Counted from the stretch's first letter, positions 1 through 8,738 are shown. The stretch: DNA of 34,647 nt from an uncultured Synechococcus sp. (GCA_913057985.1 CAJXPL010000028.1:1-34647); one strand, 5' to 3'. Notes: a model not told the origin generated them from the letters alone. Program-made: numbers and translations.

Positions 1-25
1 TCTCCATGAGGTGGCTTTTTGTTGG

Positions 26-778
26 CTATTGTTCTGCTACTAGGAGAGCACTTACCTCGCGGAGTGATTGAACCACCGTGTGATCCCGTGGGTCACGGTC
101 GGGATTGCCCTCGCGAAGGCTGAAGAGAGTGTGCATTCCTGCCAAGCGGGCAGAATCACATTCAGCTCCGTTGTCACTCACAAACCAAATCGTGTTGGGC
201 AAGCTGTGAAGCTTCTTGGCGATTGTTGTATAGCTCTCCGTGGATTTTTTGGGGCCTGTATGTGTGTCAAACCAGTGACTGAAAAGATCTTCTAAATCAC
301 CATTTGAGCTGTGTCTGTAAAGCAGTTTCTGAGCTTGAATGCTGCCCGATGAATACACGGAAAGCGTCAATCCTTGTTCATGCCATTGGCGCAGACATTC
401 CGCAGTTTCCGGGAACAGTTGAGATTTGAGCTCGCCATTGCCATAGCCGTATTCCCAGATTTTCCCTTGCAGATCTTTGAGTGCTGTTGACTTTCTGTCA
501 ATTGAAATCAGGTGTTTTAGGTATTGAATTAATCCGTCAACCTCCCCTGTCCCGCCCTGCATAACTTGTTGTTTGATCTTCATGCTTTCGGCGGATTGGT
601 CGTCCATCCATTCTTTCTTGGCCGCTTGGATGGGCTTGTTGTGAGGGCTTTTGTTCCAATGTTTTGTGATGTATTTGCTCAATTCTTTCTTGGCAAAGGG
701 AAACAAAACGTCGCTAACAAAGCTCACTGGGCATGTCGTTCCCTCGATGTCGAGCAGCAGATGTTGTTGATTCGTCAT
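26..778 (-). CDS. mtnC: Acireductone synthase (enolase-phosphatase E1)
   Basis: This enzyme of the methionine salvage pathway enolises and dephosphorylates 2,3-diketo-5-methylthiopentyl-1-phosphate to give the acireductone. It is a cytosolic HAD-family phosphatase. The N-terminus carries the HAD nucleophile motif in the E1 form (DIEGTTCPV, residues 10-18); a Ser-Ser-Gly motif (YSSGS) near residue 142 and a late VSDN motif near residue 200 complete the HAD core. The 250-residue length is normal for the family. Its ATG overlaps the stop of mtnB by 4 bases (ATGA), so the two are surely cotranscribed and translationally coupled. Base composition is odd: 60-base blocks starting at 241, 481 and 661 contain only 24, 21 and 22 G+C by hand count, against 41 in the block at 1861 within mtnA. 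This suggests a separate origin from its neighbours. Confidence 0.95.
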   Translation of the reverse strand: MTNQQHLLLDIEGTTCPVSFVSDVLFPFAKKELSKYITKHWNKSPHNKPIQAAKKEWMDDQSAESMKIKQQVMQGGTGEVDGLIQYLKHLISIDRKSTALKDLQGKIWEYGYGNGELKSQLFPETAECLRQWHEQGLTLSVYSSGSIQAQKLLYRHSSNGDLEDLFSHWFDTHTGPKKSTESYTTIAKKLHSLPNTIWFVSDNGAECDSARLAGMHTLFSLREGNPDRDPRDHTVVQSLREVSALLVAEQ

Positions 779-1392
779 AAATGTCCAATTTGCATTTGAG
801 TCAATTTCACCATCAAAAGAAATTCCAGGATTTCCAGGTGTCGTTTGCTCGCATCCAGGTCAGGCCCCCACGCGTAGAGGCCATGTCCAGCCACGAGAAA
901 TCCGCAGGGTGCGGTTTCCAGAAAGGGTGCGATGGTATCTCCCAGCTCCTGCATCGACTGACTGTTGCTGATCACGGGGATGGTGACGCTGCAGGCGTGG
1001 GTCTTGATTCCAACCAAGCCTTTCAGCATTTCCCAGCCCTCCAAGGCAATCCCTCCTGTGGTTTCGTAATGGCGGGATAACACCGTTCCGGGAACGGAAT
1101 GGGTGTGCAGCACAGCTCCCGCTTGGGTCGCTTCAACAATGCGCAGATGCAACCCTGTTTCGGCACTGGCTTTTCCCTTGCCCGTTAATACCTTGCCTTC
1201 TCCATCCACAACAATCAGCTGATCGGCAGGTACCTGCCCCTTGTCCACTCCACTGGGTGCCATGAGCAACTCCAAGGGCTGATGCTGCAGCACAACGCTG
1301 AAGTTCCCTCCAGTGCCATCGCACCAGCCGCGTCGGTGGATGCCTTGCATCACCTCAGTCAAGCGATCGCGCTGGGTTTGGTTTGCGGTCAC
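775..1392 (-). CDS. mtnB: Methylthioribulose-1-phosphate dehydratase
   Basis: MtnB dehydrates 5-methylthioribulose-1-phosphate in methionine salvage and belongs to the zinc-dependent class II aldolase/adducin fold. Visible motifs are the phosphate-binding GTGGNFS segment near the N-terminus, the zinc-binding LHTHS motif in the middle, and a later AGHGLYAWG zinc histidine. The GTG start at 1392 is chosen because it leaves about 22 residues before the GTGGN motif, as in the family, and a GGAGG-like sequence lies about a dozen bases upstream. The frame is open to an ATG at 1443, but that extension is basic, non-conserved-looking and would collide with the mtnA start. The gene's end overlaps mtnC by 4 bases. 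The start is uncertain; the family assignment is not. Confidence 0.9.
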   Translation of the reverse strand: MTANQTQRDRLTEVMQGIHRRGWCDGTGGNFSVVLQHQPLELLMAPSGVDKGQVPADQLIVVDGEGKVLTGKGKASAETGLHLRIVEATQAGAVLHTHSVPGTVLSRHYETTGGIALEGWEMLKGLVGIKTHACSVTIPVISNSQSMQELGDTIAPFLETAPCGFLVAGHGLYAWGPDLDASKRHLEILEFLLMVKLTQMQIGHL

Positions 1393-1442
1393 AATCCGCT
1401 CATCCCTCCATCTTCTATACAGGACACAGCGGCCCACGTGCA

Positions 1443-2456
1443 TTGACGCTTCCCCCCAGTTGCCGCTGGAGCCGTGATCACCTGGAGTTGCTGGATCAGC
1501 GACTACTGCCCGGTGCTGTGGTCTTCATGCAATTGCACCGATGGCAGGAGGTTGCTGAGGCGATTTCCTCCATGGCTGTGCGCGGTGCACCCGCGATCGG
1601 TATTGCGGCGGCCTGGGGGGTTGTGTTGGCTGCACGCTCCGGTGATGACCTCCCCACTGCCATTAGAGGCCTGCGTGCATCACGGCCAACCGCCGTCAAC
1701 CTTGGCTGGGCCCTCAATCGGATGCAGGCGGCCATGGGTTCCGCCGCCCCAGTTGATGTTGAAGCGCTCGCCGGCGTGGCCGCTGCGCTTCAGCGTGAGG
1801 ATTGTGTTCTGACCCAGCGGCTGGTGGATCACGGCGTTTCCCTGTTACATCAGGGTTGCCGGGTCTTGCATCACTGCCACACGGGGGCGATCGCTACGGG
1901 TGGCGTTGGAACCGCCCTCGGTGTGATTGCAGCCGCCCATGCCCGTGGTCTGCTTCGCCATGCCTGGCTGGATGAAACGCGTCCCCGCTTGCAAGGTGCT
2001 GCTCTCTCTGCCTGGGAATTGGGTTGTCTCGGGGTTCCTTGCACCGTGATTGTTGATGGAGCCAGTGGATTGCTGATGCGCCGGGGTGAGGTGGATGCCG
2101 TGATGGTGGGCTGTGATCGAGTCGCTGCCAATGGCGATGTTGCCAACAAGATCGGCACCTACAACCTGGCGCTTGTGGCCCGAGCCCATGGCATCCCCTT
2201 CTATGTCTGCGCCCCTGGCAGCAGCATGGATCGAGCGACGGTTGATGGGGACGCGATCACCATTGAGGAACGGGATGCAGAGGAGATCACCCACGTGCGG
2301 GGCATGGATGTCGCGGCTCCCGGGGCCAAGGCCTGGAACCCTGCCTTCGACATCACCCCGGCTCATCTGGTGACGGGCTTCATCACCGAGTTCGGCGTGC
2401 TTCGTCCTCCCTATCGGGAGGTTCTCACGGCGCTTCCGCTGCCCAATCAGCTTTGA
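1443..2456 (+). CDS. mtnA: Methylthioribose-1-phosphate isomerase
   Basis: MtnA isomerises 5-methylthioribose-1-phosphate to methylthioribulose-1-phosphate, the substrate of the divergently encoded MtnB. It is related to the eIF2B alpha family. Family motifs seen are RGAPAIGIAAAWG (early), the catalytic-cysteine region HHCHTGAIATGG in the middle, and the catalytic-aspartate segment CDRVAANGDVANKIGTYNLA. No ATG or GTG exists in frame before the conserved N-terminus. TTG at 1443 gives 337 residues beginning TLPPSCRW, close to the usual length; another TTG at 1383 would add 20 unlikely residues. The start is therefore inferred. The 3' end overlaps mutM on the other strand by 10 bases. Confidence 0.93.
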   Translation: MTLPPSCRWSRDHLELLDQRLLPGAVVFMQLHRWQEVAEAISSMAVRGAPAIGIAAAWGVVLAARSGDDLPTAIRGLRASRPTAVNLGWALNRMQAAMGSAAPVDVEALAGVAAALQREDCVLTQRLVDHGVSLLHQGCRVLHHCHTGAIATGGVGTALGVIAAAHARGLLRHAWLDETRPRLQGAALSAWELGCLGVPCTVIVDGASGLLMRRGEVDAVMVGCDRVAANGDVANKIGTYNLALVARAHGIPFYVCAPGSSMDRATVDGDAITIEERDAEEITHVRGMDVAAPGAKAWNPAFDITPAHLVTGFITEFGVLRPPYREVLTALPLPNQL

Positions 2457-3283
2457 CAGGTCGGGCACCAGTGGGTGCTTCGGCCGGACAGTTTCTCTCT
2501 TTGAATGGTCGTTCCACAGCTGCGGCAGGGTTCCCCTCCACGCCGGTAGACCCAGGCCTGGCCGCCGTAGTTGCCATTCACCCCCTCAAGATCGCGGAAA
2601 TCACTGAAGGTGGTGCCACCGGCTCCAATGCTGATGGTCAGCACATTGACCAGGGCATCCCGCAACCTCTCCAGTTGTTGGAGATTCAGCTGCCCTGCTG
2701 GCGTGAAGGGGGCGATGCCTGATGCGAAAAGGGATTCATCCGCGTAGATGTTGCCCGCCCCGGCCACCAGGGCTTGGTCCAAGAGCGCTGTTTTGATCGG
2801 TCGGCTGCTGCCCTTGAGTTTCTGCTTCAGATAACTGGCGGAGAAGTCGGCGCTGAAGGGTTCAGGGCCGAGCCGCGTTAACCCTGTGATCACCTCTTCA
2901 ATCGCCTGACCCGGAGGCACCCACCACATTTCTCCGAAGCTGCGCACATCCACAAAGCGCAACTCCTGTTCTTTCGAGTTCCAGAGGCGAACACGGGTGT
3001 GTTTGCACGGTTCGGAGGACTGCTCATGCCATTGGAACTGGCCGGTCATGCGCAGATGAACACCCCAAACACCGCCTTCGGGCTCAAGGGCGGCCATAAG
3101 ATATTTCCCTCTGCGCTGCCACTGCCCCACCGTTGTGCCGCAGAGGCCAGTAACAAACTCGTCAGGACCTCCAAGGCTGGCAATCGCCCTTGGTCTGCAG
3201 ACTTCAACCTGCGCAATTTTGAAATCGACGAGACGGTCTGCCAGTCCCCGGCGGACCGTCTCGACTTCAGGAAGTTCAGGCAA
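2447..3283 (-). CDS. mutM: Formamidopyrimidine-DNA glycosylase (Fpg)
   Basis: Fpg/MutM excises oxidised purines such as 8-oxoguanine and cleaves the abasic site, protecting DNA in an oxygen-producing cell. The protein starts PELPEVETVRRGL, giving the catalytic Pro2 and Glu3. A conserved lysine follows near residue 60 (RRGKYLMA), and the C-terminus has a four-cysteine zinc finger (CRSC ... CPTC) that grips DNA. The GAGNIYADESLF segment of the helix-two-turn-helix region is intact. At 278 residues it is complete. It lies 5 bases downstream of psaE on the same strand, so it may be transcribed from the strong psaE promoter. Confidence 0.97.
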   Translation of the reverse strand: MPELPEVETVRRGLADRLVDFKIAQVEVCRPRAIASLGGPDEFVTGLCGTTVGQWQRRGKYLMAALEPEGGVWGVHLRMTGQFQWHEQSSEPCKHTRVRLWNSKEQELRFVDVRSFGEMWWVPPGQAIEEVITGLTRLGPEPFSADFSASYLKQKLKGSSRPIKTALLDQALVAGAGNIYADESLFASGIAPFTPAGQLNLQQLERLRDALVNVLTISIGAGGTTFSDFRDLEGVNGNYGGQAWVYRRGGEPCRSCGTTIQREKLSGRSTHWCPTCQS

Positions 3284-3288
3284 CGGCC

Positions 3289-3498
3289 TCAGGCCGGCTC
3301 GAGCTCAGCTTCAGCGAAATTGTTGGTGTTGATGCCACCGTCAACGCCTTGCAGGCCGCTGTAGTTGACCTTCTCGAAGCGAACGACAACGGGGTAGCGG
3401 ATTCCCGAGGTGTCGATGGAGGCAACGGTGCCAACTTCGTTGAACCAGTAGGACTCAGGACGCTTGATGCGCACCTTGGCGCCGCGGGTGATCGCCAT
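3289..3498 (-). CDS. psaE: Photosystem I subunit IV (PsaE)
   Basis: PsaE is a small SH3-fold protein on the stromal (cytoplasmic) face of photosystem I. It helps dock ferredoxin and supports cyclic electron flow. The 69-residue product shows the family's start ([17 protein letters not shown]), the central VASID...[12 protein letters not shown] strand pattern, and the end [16 protein letters not shown]. The ATG at 3498 is unambiguous. mutM follows after 5 bases. The upstream gap to the divergent hypothetical gene is only about 40 bases, so the psaE promoter probably lies partly within that gene's 5' end. Confidence 0.98.
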   Translation of the reverse strand: MAITRGAKVRIKRPESYWFNEVGTVASIDTSGIRYPVVVRFEKVNYSGLQGVDGGINTNNFAEAELEPA

Positions 3499-3539
3499 CG
3501 CTGGGCATAAGGAGATGCATTCGGAGCGTATCTCGTGGA

Positions 3540-4643
3540 ATGGATGGTGATGACCGCTGCGTCACAGAATGTCGTCCCTTCGTTGTCGGCGTCCCTTTGA
3601 CCAGTTCCATCGCCCTTGATCCAGATCCGTCGCTGCTCCAGCTGGATTTGCCGGACCCGGAGCAGGACGACATCAGCACGATGGAATTTCTGGCCCGCCT
3701 CGAACAGGCCTGGGCCGTCTGCGATCGCTTTGATCTCCAGACCGAGATCTGGCGTGGTCGCATCCTCCGCGCTGTGCGGGACAAGGAAAAGCGTGGTGGT
3801 GAAGCCCGGGGCGCCGGATTTCTGCAGTGGCTGCGGGAGCGGGAAATCAGCAAGACCCGCGCCTACGGCTTGATTCAACTGGCGGAATCCGCCGACAGCA
3901 TGCTCAGCGACGGCACCCTGGAAGAGAGCAGCGTCAATCAATTCTCCAAGCGGGCCTTCATGGAAACCGCCCAGGCGGATCCTGAAGTGCAGCTGATGAT
4001 TTCTGAGGCTGCCAACGAGGGGCAGGAAATCACCCGCAAGCAGGTGCGCCGCCTCACCGATGAATTCACGGCAGCCACGAGCCCTTTGCTGCCGGAGGAA
4101 ATTCGTCAGCGCACCCAGGAGAACCTTCTGCCACCCCGTGCGGTGGCTCCCTTGGTGCGGGAATTGGCCAAGCTGCCTGAGCCGCAGCAGGAAGATCTGC
4201 GCAAGGTGCTCCGCGATGAGCCCGAACTCGATCGGATCAAGGACGTCACCAGCACAGCGCGCTGGATCACCAAGGCAACCGAGTCGGGTGTTGCCGTGCG
4301 GGCCTTCCAGCAGGGGGAACTGGATCTTGACCGCGCCATGCAGGAGGCCCAGCGCCTGGACGCCCTTGGCTTGCTGGCCGATGCGGTGGGCCAGGCCCAG
4401 GCCCTTGAGTCTGCGGTGTTGAAGCTGCACACCTCCTGGCGGCGCTTGGGGGGGCTCCAGGAGCGGCTTTGGGTTGAAAGCGGAAGCAGCACGCCTTACC
4501 TCCGCGATGTGCTCAATGCCCTGCAGACCCTCAGCGGTGCCACCTTGCGGGTGTCGTTGGGAGAGTTGGCTGGCGGCAAGCGGGTGCGGCTCCAGCTGGT
4601 GGAGGAGTCCCCCGATCAATTGGATCCCCCGCCGCTGGCCTGA
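3540..4643 (+). CDS. Unknown protein with HTH-like segments
   Basis: I do not recognise a named family. The 367-residue product is soluble, with no signal peptide or membrane segment, and rich in charged helices. Residues about 65-125 include a segment ([23 protein letters not shown]) that resembles the helix-turn-helix in ParB/KorB-like and DUF3102-like proteins. A second segment near 160 ([13 protein letters not shown]) resembles another short DNA-binding helix pair. The C-terminal third is helical and ends in a basic, beta-like stretch before an acidic tail. ATG at 3540 is used; a TTG at 3597, just before SSIALDPD, is an alternative. It sits between psaE (divergent) and recQ (same strand). 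A DNA-binding role is inference. Confidence 0.75.
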   Translation: MDGDDRCVTECRPFVVGVPLTSSIALDPDPSLLQLDLPDPEQDDISTMEFLARLEQAWAVCDRFDLQTEIWRGRILRAVRDKEKRGGEARGAGFLQWLREREISKTRAYGLIQLAESADSMLSDGTLEESSVNQFSKRAFMETAQADPEVQLMISEAANEGQEITRKQVRRLTDEFTAATSPLLPEEIRQRTQENLLPPRAVAPLVRELAKLPEPQQEDLRKVLRDEPELDRIKDVTSTARWITKATESGVAVRAFQQGELDLDRAMQEAQRLDALGLLADAVGQAQALESAVLKLHTSWRRLGGLQERLWVESGSSTPYLRDVLNALQTLSGATLRVSLGELAGGKRVRLQLVEESPDQLDPPPLA

Positions 4644-4668
4644 CACCAGATCTTGTGCTCGATAATCT
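4640..4668 (+). promoter_or_regulatory. Putative recQ promoter
   Basis: A CTGACA -35-like hexamer at 4640-4645 lies 17 bases before TAATCT at 4663-4668, a fair sigma70-type -10. The -35 overlaps the stop codon of the preceding gene. Transcription would start near 4675, about 17 bases before the likely recQ start region. This is pattern matching only. Confidence 0.35.
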
Positions 4669-4691
4669 GAAGTCTCCACATCTGGTGTGTT

Positions 4692-6173
4692 CTGGCTTCG
4701 CTCGAGCGTGCACTGCAGACCCACTTCGGTTGGGATGGCTTCCGCCCCGGGCAACGGCCCGTGGTGGACGCCGTGCTGGCCGGCAAGGACGCGCTTGCGG
4801 TGCTGCCCACCGGTGGTGGCAAATCGCTCTGTTATCAGCTGCCGGCCCTGGTGCGCGAGGGCCTGGTGGTGGTGATCTCACCGTTGGTGGCGCTGATGGA
4901 GGACCAGGTGATGGCCTTGCAGCGACGGGGAATCGCTGCGGCCTGCCTGCATGCCGGACTCGAGCCCGCTCGACGCCAGCAGGCTTTGGAGCAGCTGCGG
5001 GACGCCACACTGCGCCTGCTCTACATCGCGCCGGAACGACTCCAAGGTGAGCAGACAAGGCTGATGCTGGAACGTCATGCCACGGAGGGGCGACTAGTGG
5101 CCCTGGCGGTGGATGAAGCCCATTGCATCAGTGCCTGGGGGCATGACTTCCGCCCCGATTACCGCCGCCTTGGCCAGATCCGCAGCCTCTGCCCGGGAGT
5201 GCCGATGCTGGCCCTCAGTGCGACGGCAGCCCCAAGGGTGAGGGCCGACATCATTCGCCTGCTGGATCTGCGTCGCCCGCTTGTGCAGGTGAGTTCGGCC
5301 CGCCGGGACAACCTTCACTACACGATGCAGCGGCGGCCCAGGGATCCCATGCCTCAGGTGTTGGAGGCACTGGAGATGTCCCGTGGTGCTGCGCTGATCT
5401 ATGCCCGCACCCGTCGTTCTGTGGAGCAGTGGGCGGAACGTCTCAGTGATCAAGGGGTTGCAGCAACGCCGTATCACGCCGGCTTGGATCCGGAGACCCG
5501 CCAGCAGGCTCTGAAGCTGTTTCTCGAGCATGAGCGGCCTGTGCTGGTGGCGACGGTGGCCTTCGGCATGGGCGTTGACCGTGGCGATGTGGGCTTGGTG
5601 CTTCATCTCGATCTGCCGGCCACGCCCGAGGGCTATCTGCAGGAATCGGGCCGCGCCGGCCGAGATGGCAAGCCCGCCCATTGCCAGGTGCTGTTTTCGC
5701 CGGGTGATCGCACCAGTCTGGGCTGGGCCATGCAGGCTTCGGCCCGGGGCAGTAACGCCCTGGAGGACCGTCGCCGCCTGGACCTGGCGCAGCAGCAGCT
5801 GCGGCGCATGGAGGCCGTCGCGGAGGGTGAGATGTGCCGTGAACAGGCGTTGCTGCTTGCGGTTGGCGAGTTGGTCGGTCCCTGTGGTCGCTGCGATCGC
5901 TGCATGGAGTCCCCCAAACGACGCGACTGGTCAGCCCAGGTGGAAACGCTCCTGGCCCATCTGGCCGAGCAGGACGGCACGGAGATGCGTCGCCTTGGAG
6001 AGCACCTGGCCCTGCATGAGCCCGGACGCCACGACCGCTGGACCTGGTTGGCCCGTCGGCTCGTTCAGGAGGAGCTGATCCAGGAAAGCAACGACGGTGC
6101 TCAGCGGCTTTATCTCCGCGAAAGCGGCCGGAGATTCCTCGATTCGCCCTGGCCGCTTGATTACGCCGCCTGA
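4692..6173 (+). CDS. recQ: ATP-dependent DNA helicase RecQ
   Basis: RecQ is a 3'-5' superfamily 2 helicase acting in recombination and fork repair. Motif 0 (FGWDGFRPGQ), Walker A (LPTGGGKSLCYQLPAL), the DEAH box (AVDEAHCISAWGHDFRPDY), the SAT motif, and motifs V-VI (ATVAFGMGVDR, QESGRAGRDG) are all visible. A zinc-binding cysteine set (MCREQ ... CGRCDRC) follows. There is no separate HRDC domain; the C-terminus is short, giving about 493 residues. The open frame begins after TGA at 4668-4670 and contains no ATG, GTG or TTG before motif 0. The first ordinary start is GTG at 4761, which would delete motif 0. CTG at 4692 is offered as the start; ATC at 4680 is another possibility. Confidence 0.9.
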   Translation: MASLERALQTHFGWDGFRPGQRPVVDAVLAGKDALAVLPTGGGKSLCYQLPALVREGLVVVISPLVALMEDQVMALQRRGIAAACLHAGLEPARRQQALEQLRDATLRLLYIAPERLQGEQTRLMLERHATEGRLVALAVDEAHCISAWGHDFRPDYRRLGQIRSLCPGVPMLALSATAAPRVRADIIRLLDLRRPLVQVSSARRDNLHYTMQRRPRDPMPQVLEALEMSRGAALIYARTRRSVEQWAERLSDQGVAATPYHAGLDPETRQQALKLFLEHERPVLVATVAFGMGVDRGDVGLVLHLDLPATPEGYLQESGRAGRDGKPAHCQVLFSPGDRTSLGWAMQASARGSNALEDRRRLDLAQQQLRRMEAVAEGEMCREQALLLAVGELVGPCGRCDRCMESPKRRDWSAQVETLLAHLAEQDGTEMRRLGEHLALHEPGRHDRWTWLARRLVQEELIQESNDGAQRLYLRESGRRFLDSPWPLDYAA

Positions 6174-6179
6174 TTCAGA

Positions 6180-7205
6180 TCAGGCCTTGGCCTGACAACG
6201 ATCCTTCACCAGGTCTTGTTCGAAGCGGTTCTTCGGCGCTTCCCAGGTTTTCCAGCTTCCGTCGGAACCGGTGGCATTGATCTTCTTGGCGGAACAGTTC
6301 ACAGCCAGGTACAGAGCCTGCCCCTGGGCATTGAGGGTGGGCACCACCTGACTGCCACCCATGGCCTGCCAGTTGCCCCAGTCCACCTGAAGGGGGCCAT
6401 AGGTGCGCCAGTCAGCCGACTTGGCCAGGGTCTGCTTGGGCTTGGCAGCCTCGACCGGCTTGGCCTTGGCCACGGGGGTTTTGACCTGAACCGGTTTCAT
6501 TTGCGCTGCCTTGGTTTGGACGGGTGTCGCCTTGGCTTGAACCGTGGGCTGCACCGTCACAACTGTTCTGCCGGCGGTGACTGACGGTTCCGTTGTGGCG
6601 GGCTGCGCTTGGTGAGTGGAGGGTGTCTGGAAGGAGGGATCCGTCAGATACAGGCGCGTGCCCACCTCCACTTTGTTGGGGTCGCTCAGCTGGTTGATGC
6701 TGATCAGGCTGGCCACCGGCAGTTTGTAGGCCTTAGCGATCTGCGTGAGGGTCTGCCCTTTGACAACGGTGTGTTCCGTGGCTCCTGGGATCGGGGTCAC
6801 GGCCACCGGTTTGAAGGCCGGACGGGGCATTACGGCGTTGCTGGGGAGTCGCAGGTTCTGGCCAACCTCAACGTGGTTGGCATTGCGCAGGTTGTTGAGG
6901 GCGATCAGGTCGCGACTGCGGACCTGGTACTGGCTGGCAATGCTGCTGAGGGTTTCACCGCTGTTGACGCGATGGCGGCCGGAGCCTGCTGTCACCGTGG
7001 GGCCTGGCACCTGCAAGCGGAGTCCGGCCTGAACAAGGTCTGGGTTGCGGATCCCATTCATCCGCATCAGGGTGCCGACGCTCACCCCGTAGCGGTCTGC
7101 GATATCCGAAAGCGTCTCCCCGGATCGCACCGTCACCGAGGCAGCCGTGGCTGACAGGGGGAACCAGGCCGTCAGCAGCAGGGCGGCAAGAGCGGTACGG
7201 CGCAT
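6180..7205 (-). CDS. Secreted LysM-repeat envelope protein
   Basis: This is probably a peptidoglycan-binding periplasmic or wall-associated protein. The ATG at 7205 is preceded by GGAG at a good spacing and opens a typical signal peptide (MRRTALAALLLTAWF, cleavage after an Ala-rich site near 21). Three LysM domains follow, each with the pattern GETL/GQTL...IA...Y, at about residues 24-68, 75-120 and 144-188. Then comes a long linker rich in Thr, Pro, Lys, Val and Ala. A final domain of about 75 residues has several Trp, two Cys and the segment YGPLQVDWGNWQAMGG; I do not recognise it. No amidase or peptidase domain is present, so it may be a structural or adaptor protein. It is convergent with recQ, 6 bases apart. 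Confidence 0.88.
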   Translation of the reverse strand: MRRTALAALLLTAWFPLSATAASVTVRSGETLSDIADRYGVSVGTLMRMNGIRNPDLVQAGLRLQVPGPTVTAGSGRHRVNSGETLSSIASQYQVRSRDLIALNNLRNANHVEVGQNLRLPSNAVMPRPAFKPVAVTPIPGATEHTVVKGQTLTQIAKAYKLPVASLISINQLSDPNKVEVGTRLYLTDPSFQTPSTHQAQPATTEPSVTAGRTVVTVQPTVQAKATPVQTKAAQMKPVQVKTPVAKAKPVEAAKPKQTLAKSADWRTYGPLQVDWGNWQAMGGSQVVPTLNAQGQALYLAVNCSAKKINATGSDGSWKTWEAPKNRFEQDLVKDRCQAKA

Positions 7206-7304
7206 TTGTCTCCGGCAGATCCCCGCAAGATACGGTGCCTGAGCTAAAGCGCCAGCCCCCCAGAGCACCTGCTGCAGAAGGGATGTGGTGGCGATGAGTG
7301 CGAC

Positions 7305-8684
7305 TTATCCCGCCAGCCGCTTCAGCAGGTTGAGATCCACCTTGTAGGGCGGGTAACGCAGCTTGAAATCAAACCGGAAGGGGCGCTTCAGCACCGCCTT
7401 GTGGTGGCTGAATGTGTCGAAGCCGCTTTGGCCGTGGTAACTGCCCATCCCACTGGCGCCGACGCCCCCGAAGGGCAGCTGGGGCACGCCGGCCTGCATC
7501 ACCACGTCGTTGAAGCAGACCCCGCCTGAGCTGGTGGTAGAGAGCACCTGCTGTTGCTGGGCCTCATCACCGCCGAACAGGTAGAGCGCCAACGGTTTGG
7601 GCCCTTGGCGGATCTCCTGAAGGGCTGTGGTGAGGTTCTCGAGCACCAGCACCGGCAGGAGAGGGCCGAACAGTTCCTCGGCCATCAGCGGATCGTGGCG
7701 GTCATCCACGCGAATCACGGTGGGGGCGATGCGCCGCTGCTCCCGGCTGATTTCGCCTCCGATCAGGATGCGACCGTCCGCTCTGGCGGACTCCAGCAGC
7801 TGTTCCAGCCGATTGAACTGGCGTTCATTGATGATCCTCCCCAGCTGATTGGAGTTGAGGGGGGCGGCGCCATACATCTCGGTTCGGGCCTCCTCCATCG
7901 CCTTCAGCAGCGGTGAACGCAGGGCGGGTGGTACCAGCAGATGGTCTGGTGCGATGCAGGTCTGCCCGGCATTGATCCCCTTGCCCCAGATCAAGCGGCG
8001 CGCTCCCACCGTGAGGTCGGCACCTTCAAGAACGATGGCGGGGCTCTTGCCCCCCAGCTCCAACGTCACCGGCGTGAGGTGTGCAGCGGCCCCCTCCAAC
8101 ACCTTCCGGCCGATGTTGCCGCCACCGGTGAAAAAGATGTGGTCGAAGGGCATGGCCACCAGCTCGGCCGCGACGGCTCCATTTCCCAGGACCACCTGCA
8201 CCACCTCAGGCTCGAAGTGCTGAGGGATCAGCCGTGCGATCAGATCCGCGATGGCACTGGCGTGTTCCGAAGGCTTGAGCACGGCGGTGTTGCCAGCAGC
8301 CAGGGCACTGATCAAGGGCCGCAGCGTCAGTTGAAAGGGGTAGTTCCAAGGTCCGATCACCAGAACGCACCCGAGTGGTTCCGGTACAACCTTGGCCTGG
8401 CCGGGGCGGAGTGAGAGGGGCACAGCCACGCGGCGCGGGCGCATCCACCGCTCCAGCTGCCGGCCGGTGAGCTTGAGCTCCTGTCGCAGGGCCACCAGCT
8501 CAAAAAAGGCTTCGGTGGGTGGTTTGCCGAGGTCGGCGGCGAGGGCGTCGAGCACCTCCGATTCATGCTTCTCCACCAGAGCGGAGAGCCGTTGCAATTG
8601 CTCTCGGCGCCAGGCCAGGGGACGGGTCAGCCCAGCCCCCACGAGCTCCTGCATCCGGCTCAGTTGCGTTTGGGTGAGGGCCAC
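7305..8684 (-). CDS. Aldehyde dehydrogenase, class 3-like
   Basis: This is an NAD(P)-dependent aldehyde dehydrogenase of the fatty-aldehyde/class 3 type. Motifs are the cofactor-binding FTGGGNIGRKVLEGAA, the general base in TLELGGKSP, and the catalytic cysteine in NAGQTCIAPD. The late PFGGVGASGMGSYHG motif and basic C-terminus (KVDLNLLKRLAG) are also typical. Related cyanobacterial enzymes act on fatty aldehydes and apocarotenals, so detoxifying lipid-derived aldehydes is a reasonable guess. GTG at 8684 gives 459 residues; ATG at 8654 is a possible alternative. It is divergent from treS with a 54-base gap. Confidence 0.93.
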   Translation of the reverse strand: MALTQTQLSRMQELVGAGLTRPLAWRREQLQRLSALVEKHESEVLDALAADLGKPPTEAFFELVALRQELKLTGRQLERWMRPRRVAVPLSLRPGQAKVVPEPLGCVLVIGPWNYPFQLTLRPLISALAAGNTAVLKPSEHASAIADLIARLIPQHFEPEVVQVVLGNGAVAAELVAMPFDHIFFTGGGNIGRKVLEGAAAHLTPVTLELGGKSPAIVLEGADLTVGARRLIWGKGINAGQTCIAPDHLLVPPALRSPLLKAMEEARTEMYGAAPLNSNQLGRIINERQFNRLEQLLESARADGRILIGGEISREQRRIAPTVIRVDDRHDPLMAEELFGPLLPVLVLENLTTALQEIRQGPKPLALYLFGGDEAQQQQVLSTTSSGGVCFNDVVMQAGVPQLPFGGVGASGMGSYHGQSGFDTFSHHKAVLKRPFRFDFKLRYPPYKVDLNLLKRLAG

Positions 8685-8738
8685 AGGGCTGACGATCAGG
8701 CCAGTCGGGTCTAGCAGTGGTGAATCTGCAACCGGGGG

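Noticed and set aside
1393-1443. ATG start of mtnB at 1443
   Set aside because: It would add a 17-residue Arg-rich extension not seen in the family and would cover the mtnA start.
3276-4754. 492-codon minus-strand open frame
   Set aside because: It is antisense to psaE's upstream region and the plus-strand unknown gene, has no recognisable motif, and has biased composition typical of a GC-rich shadow frame.
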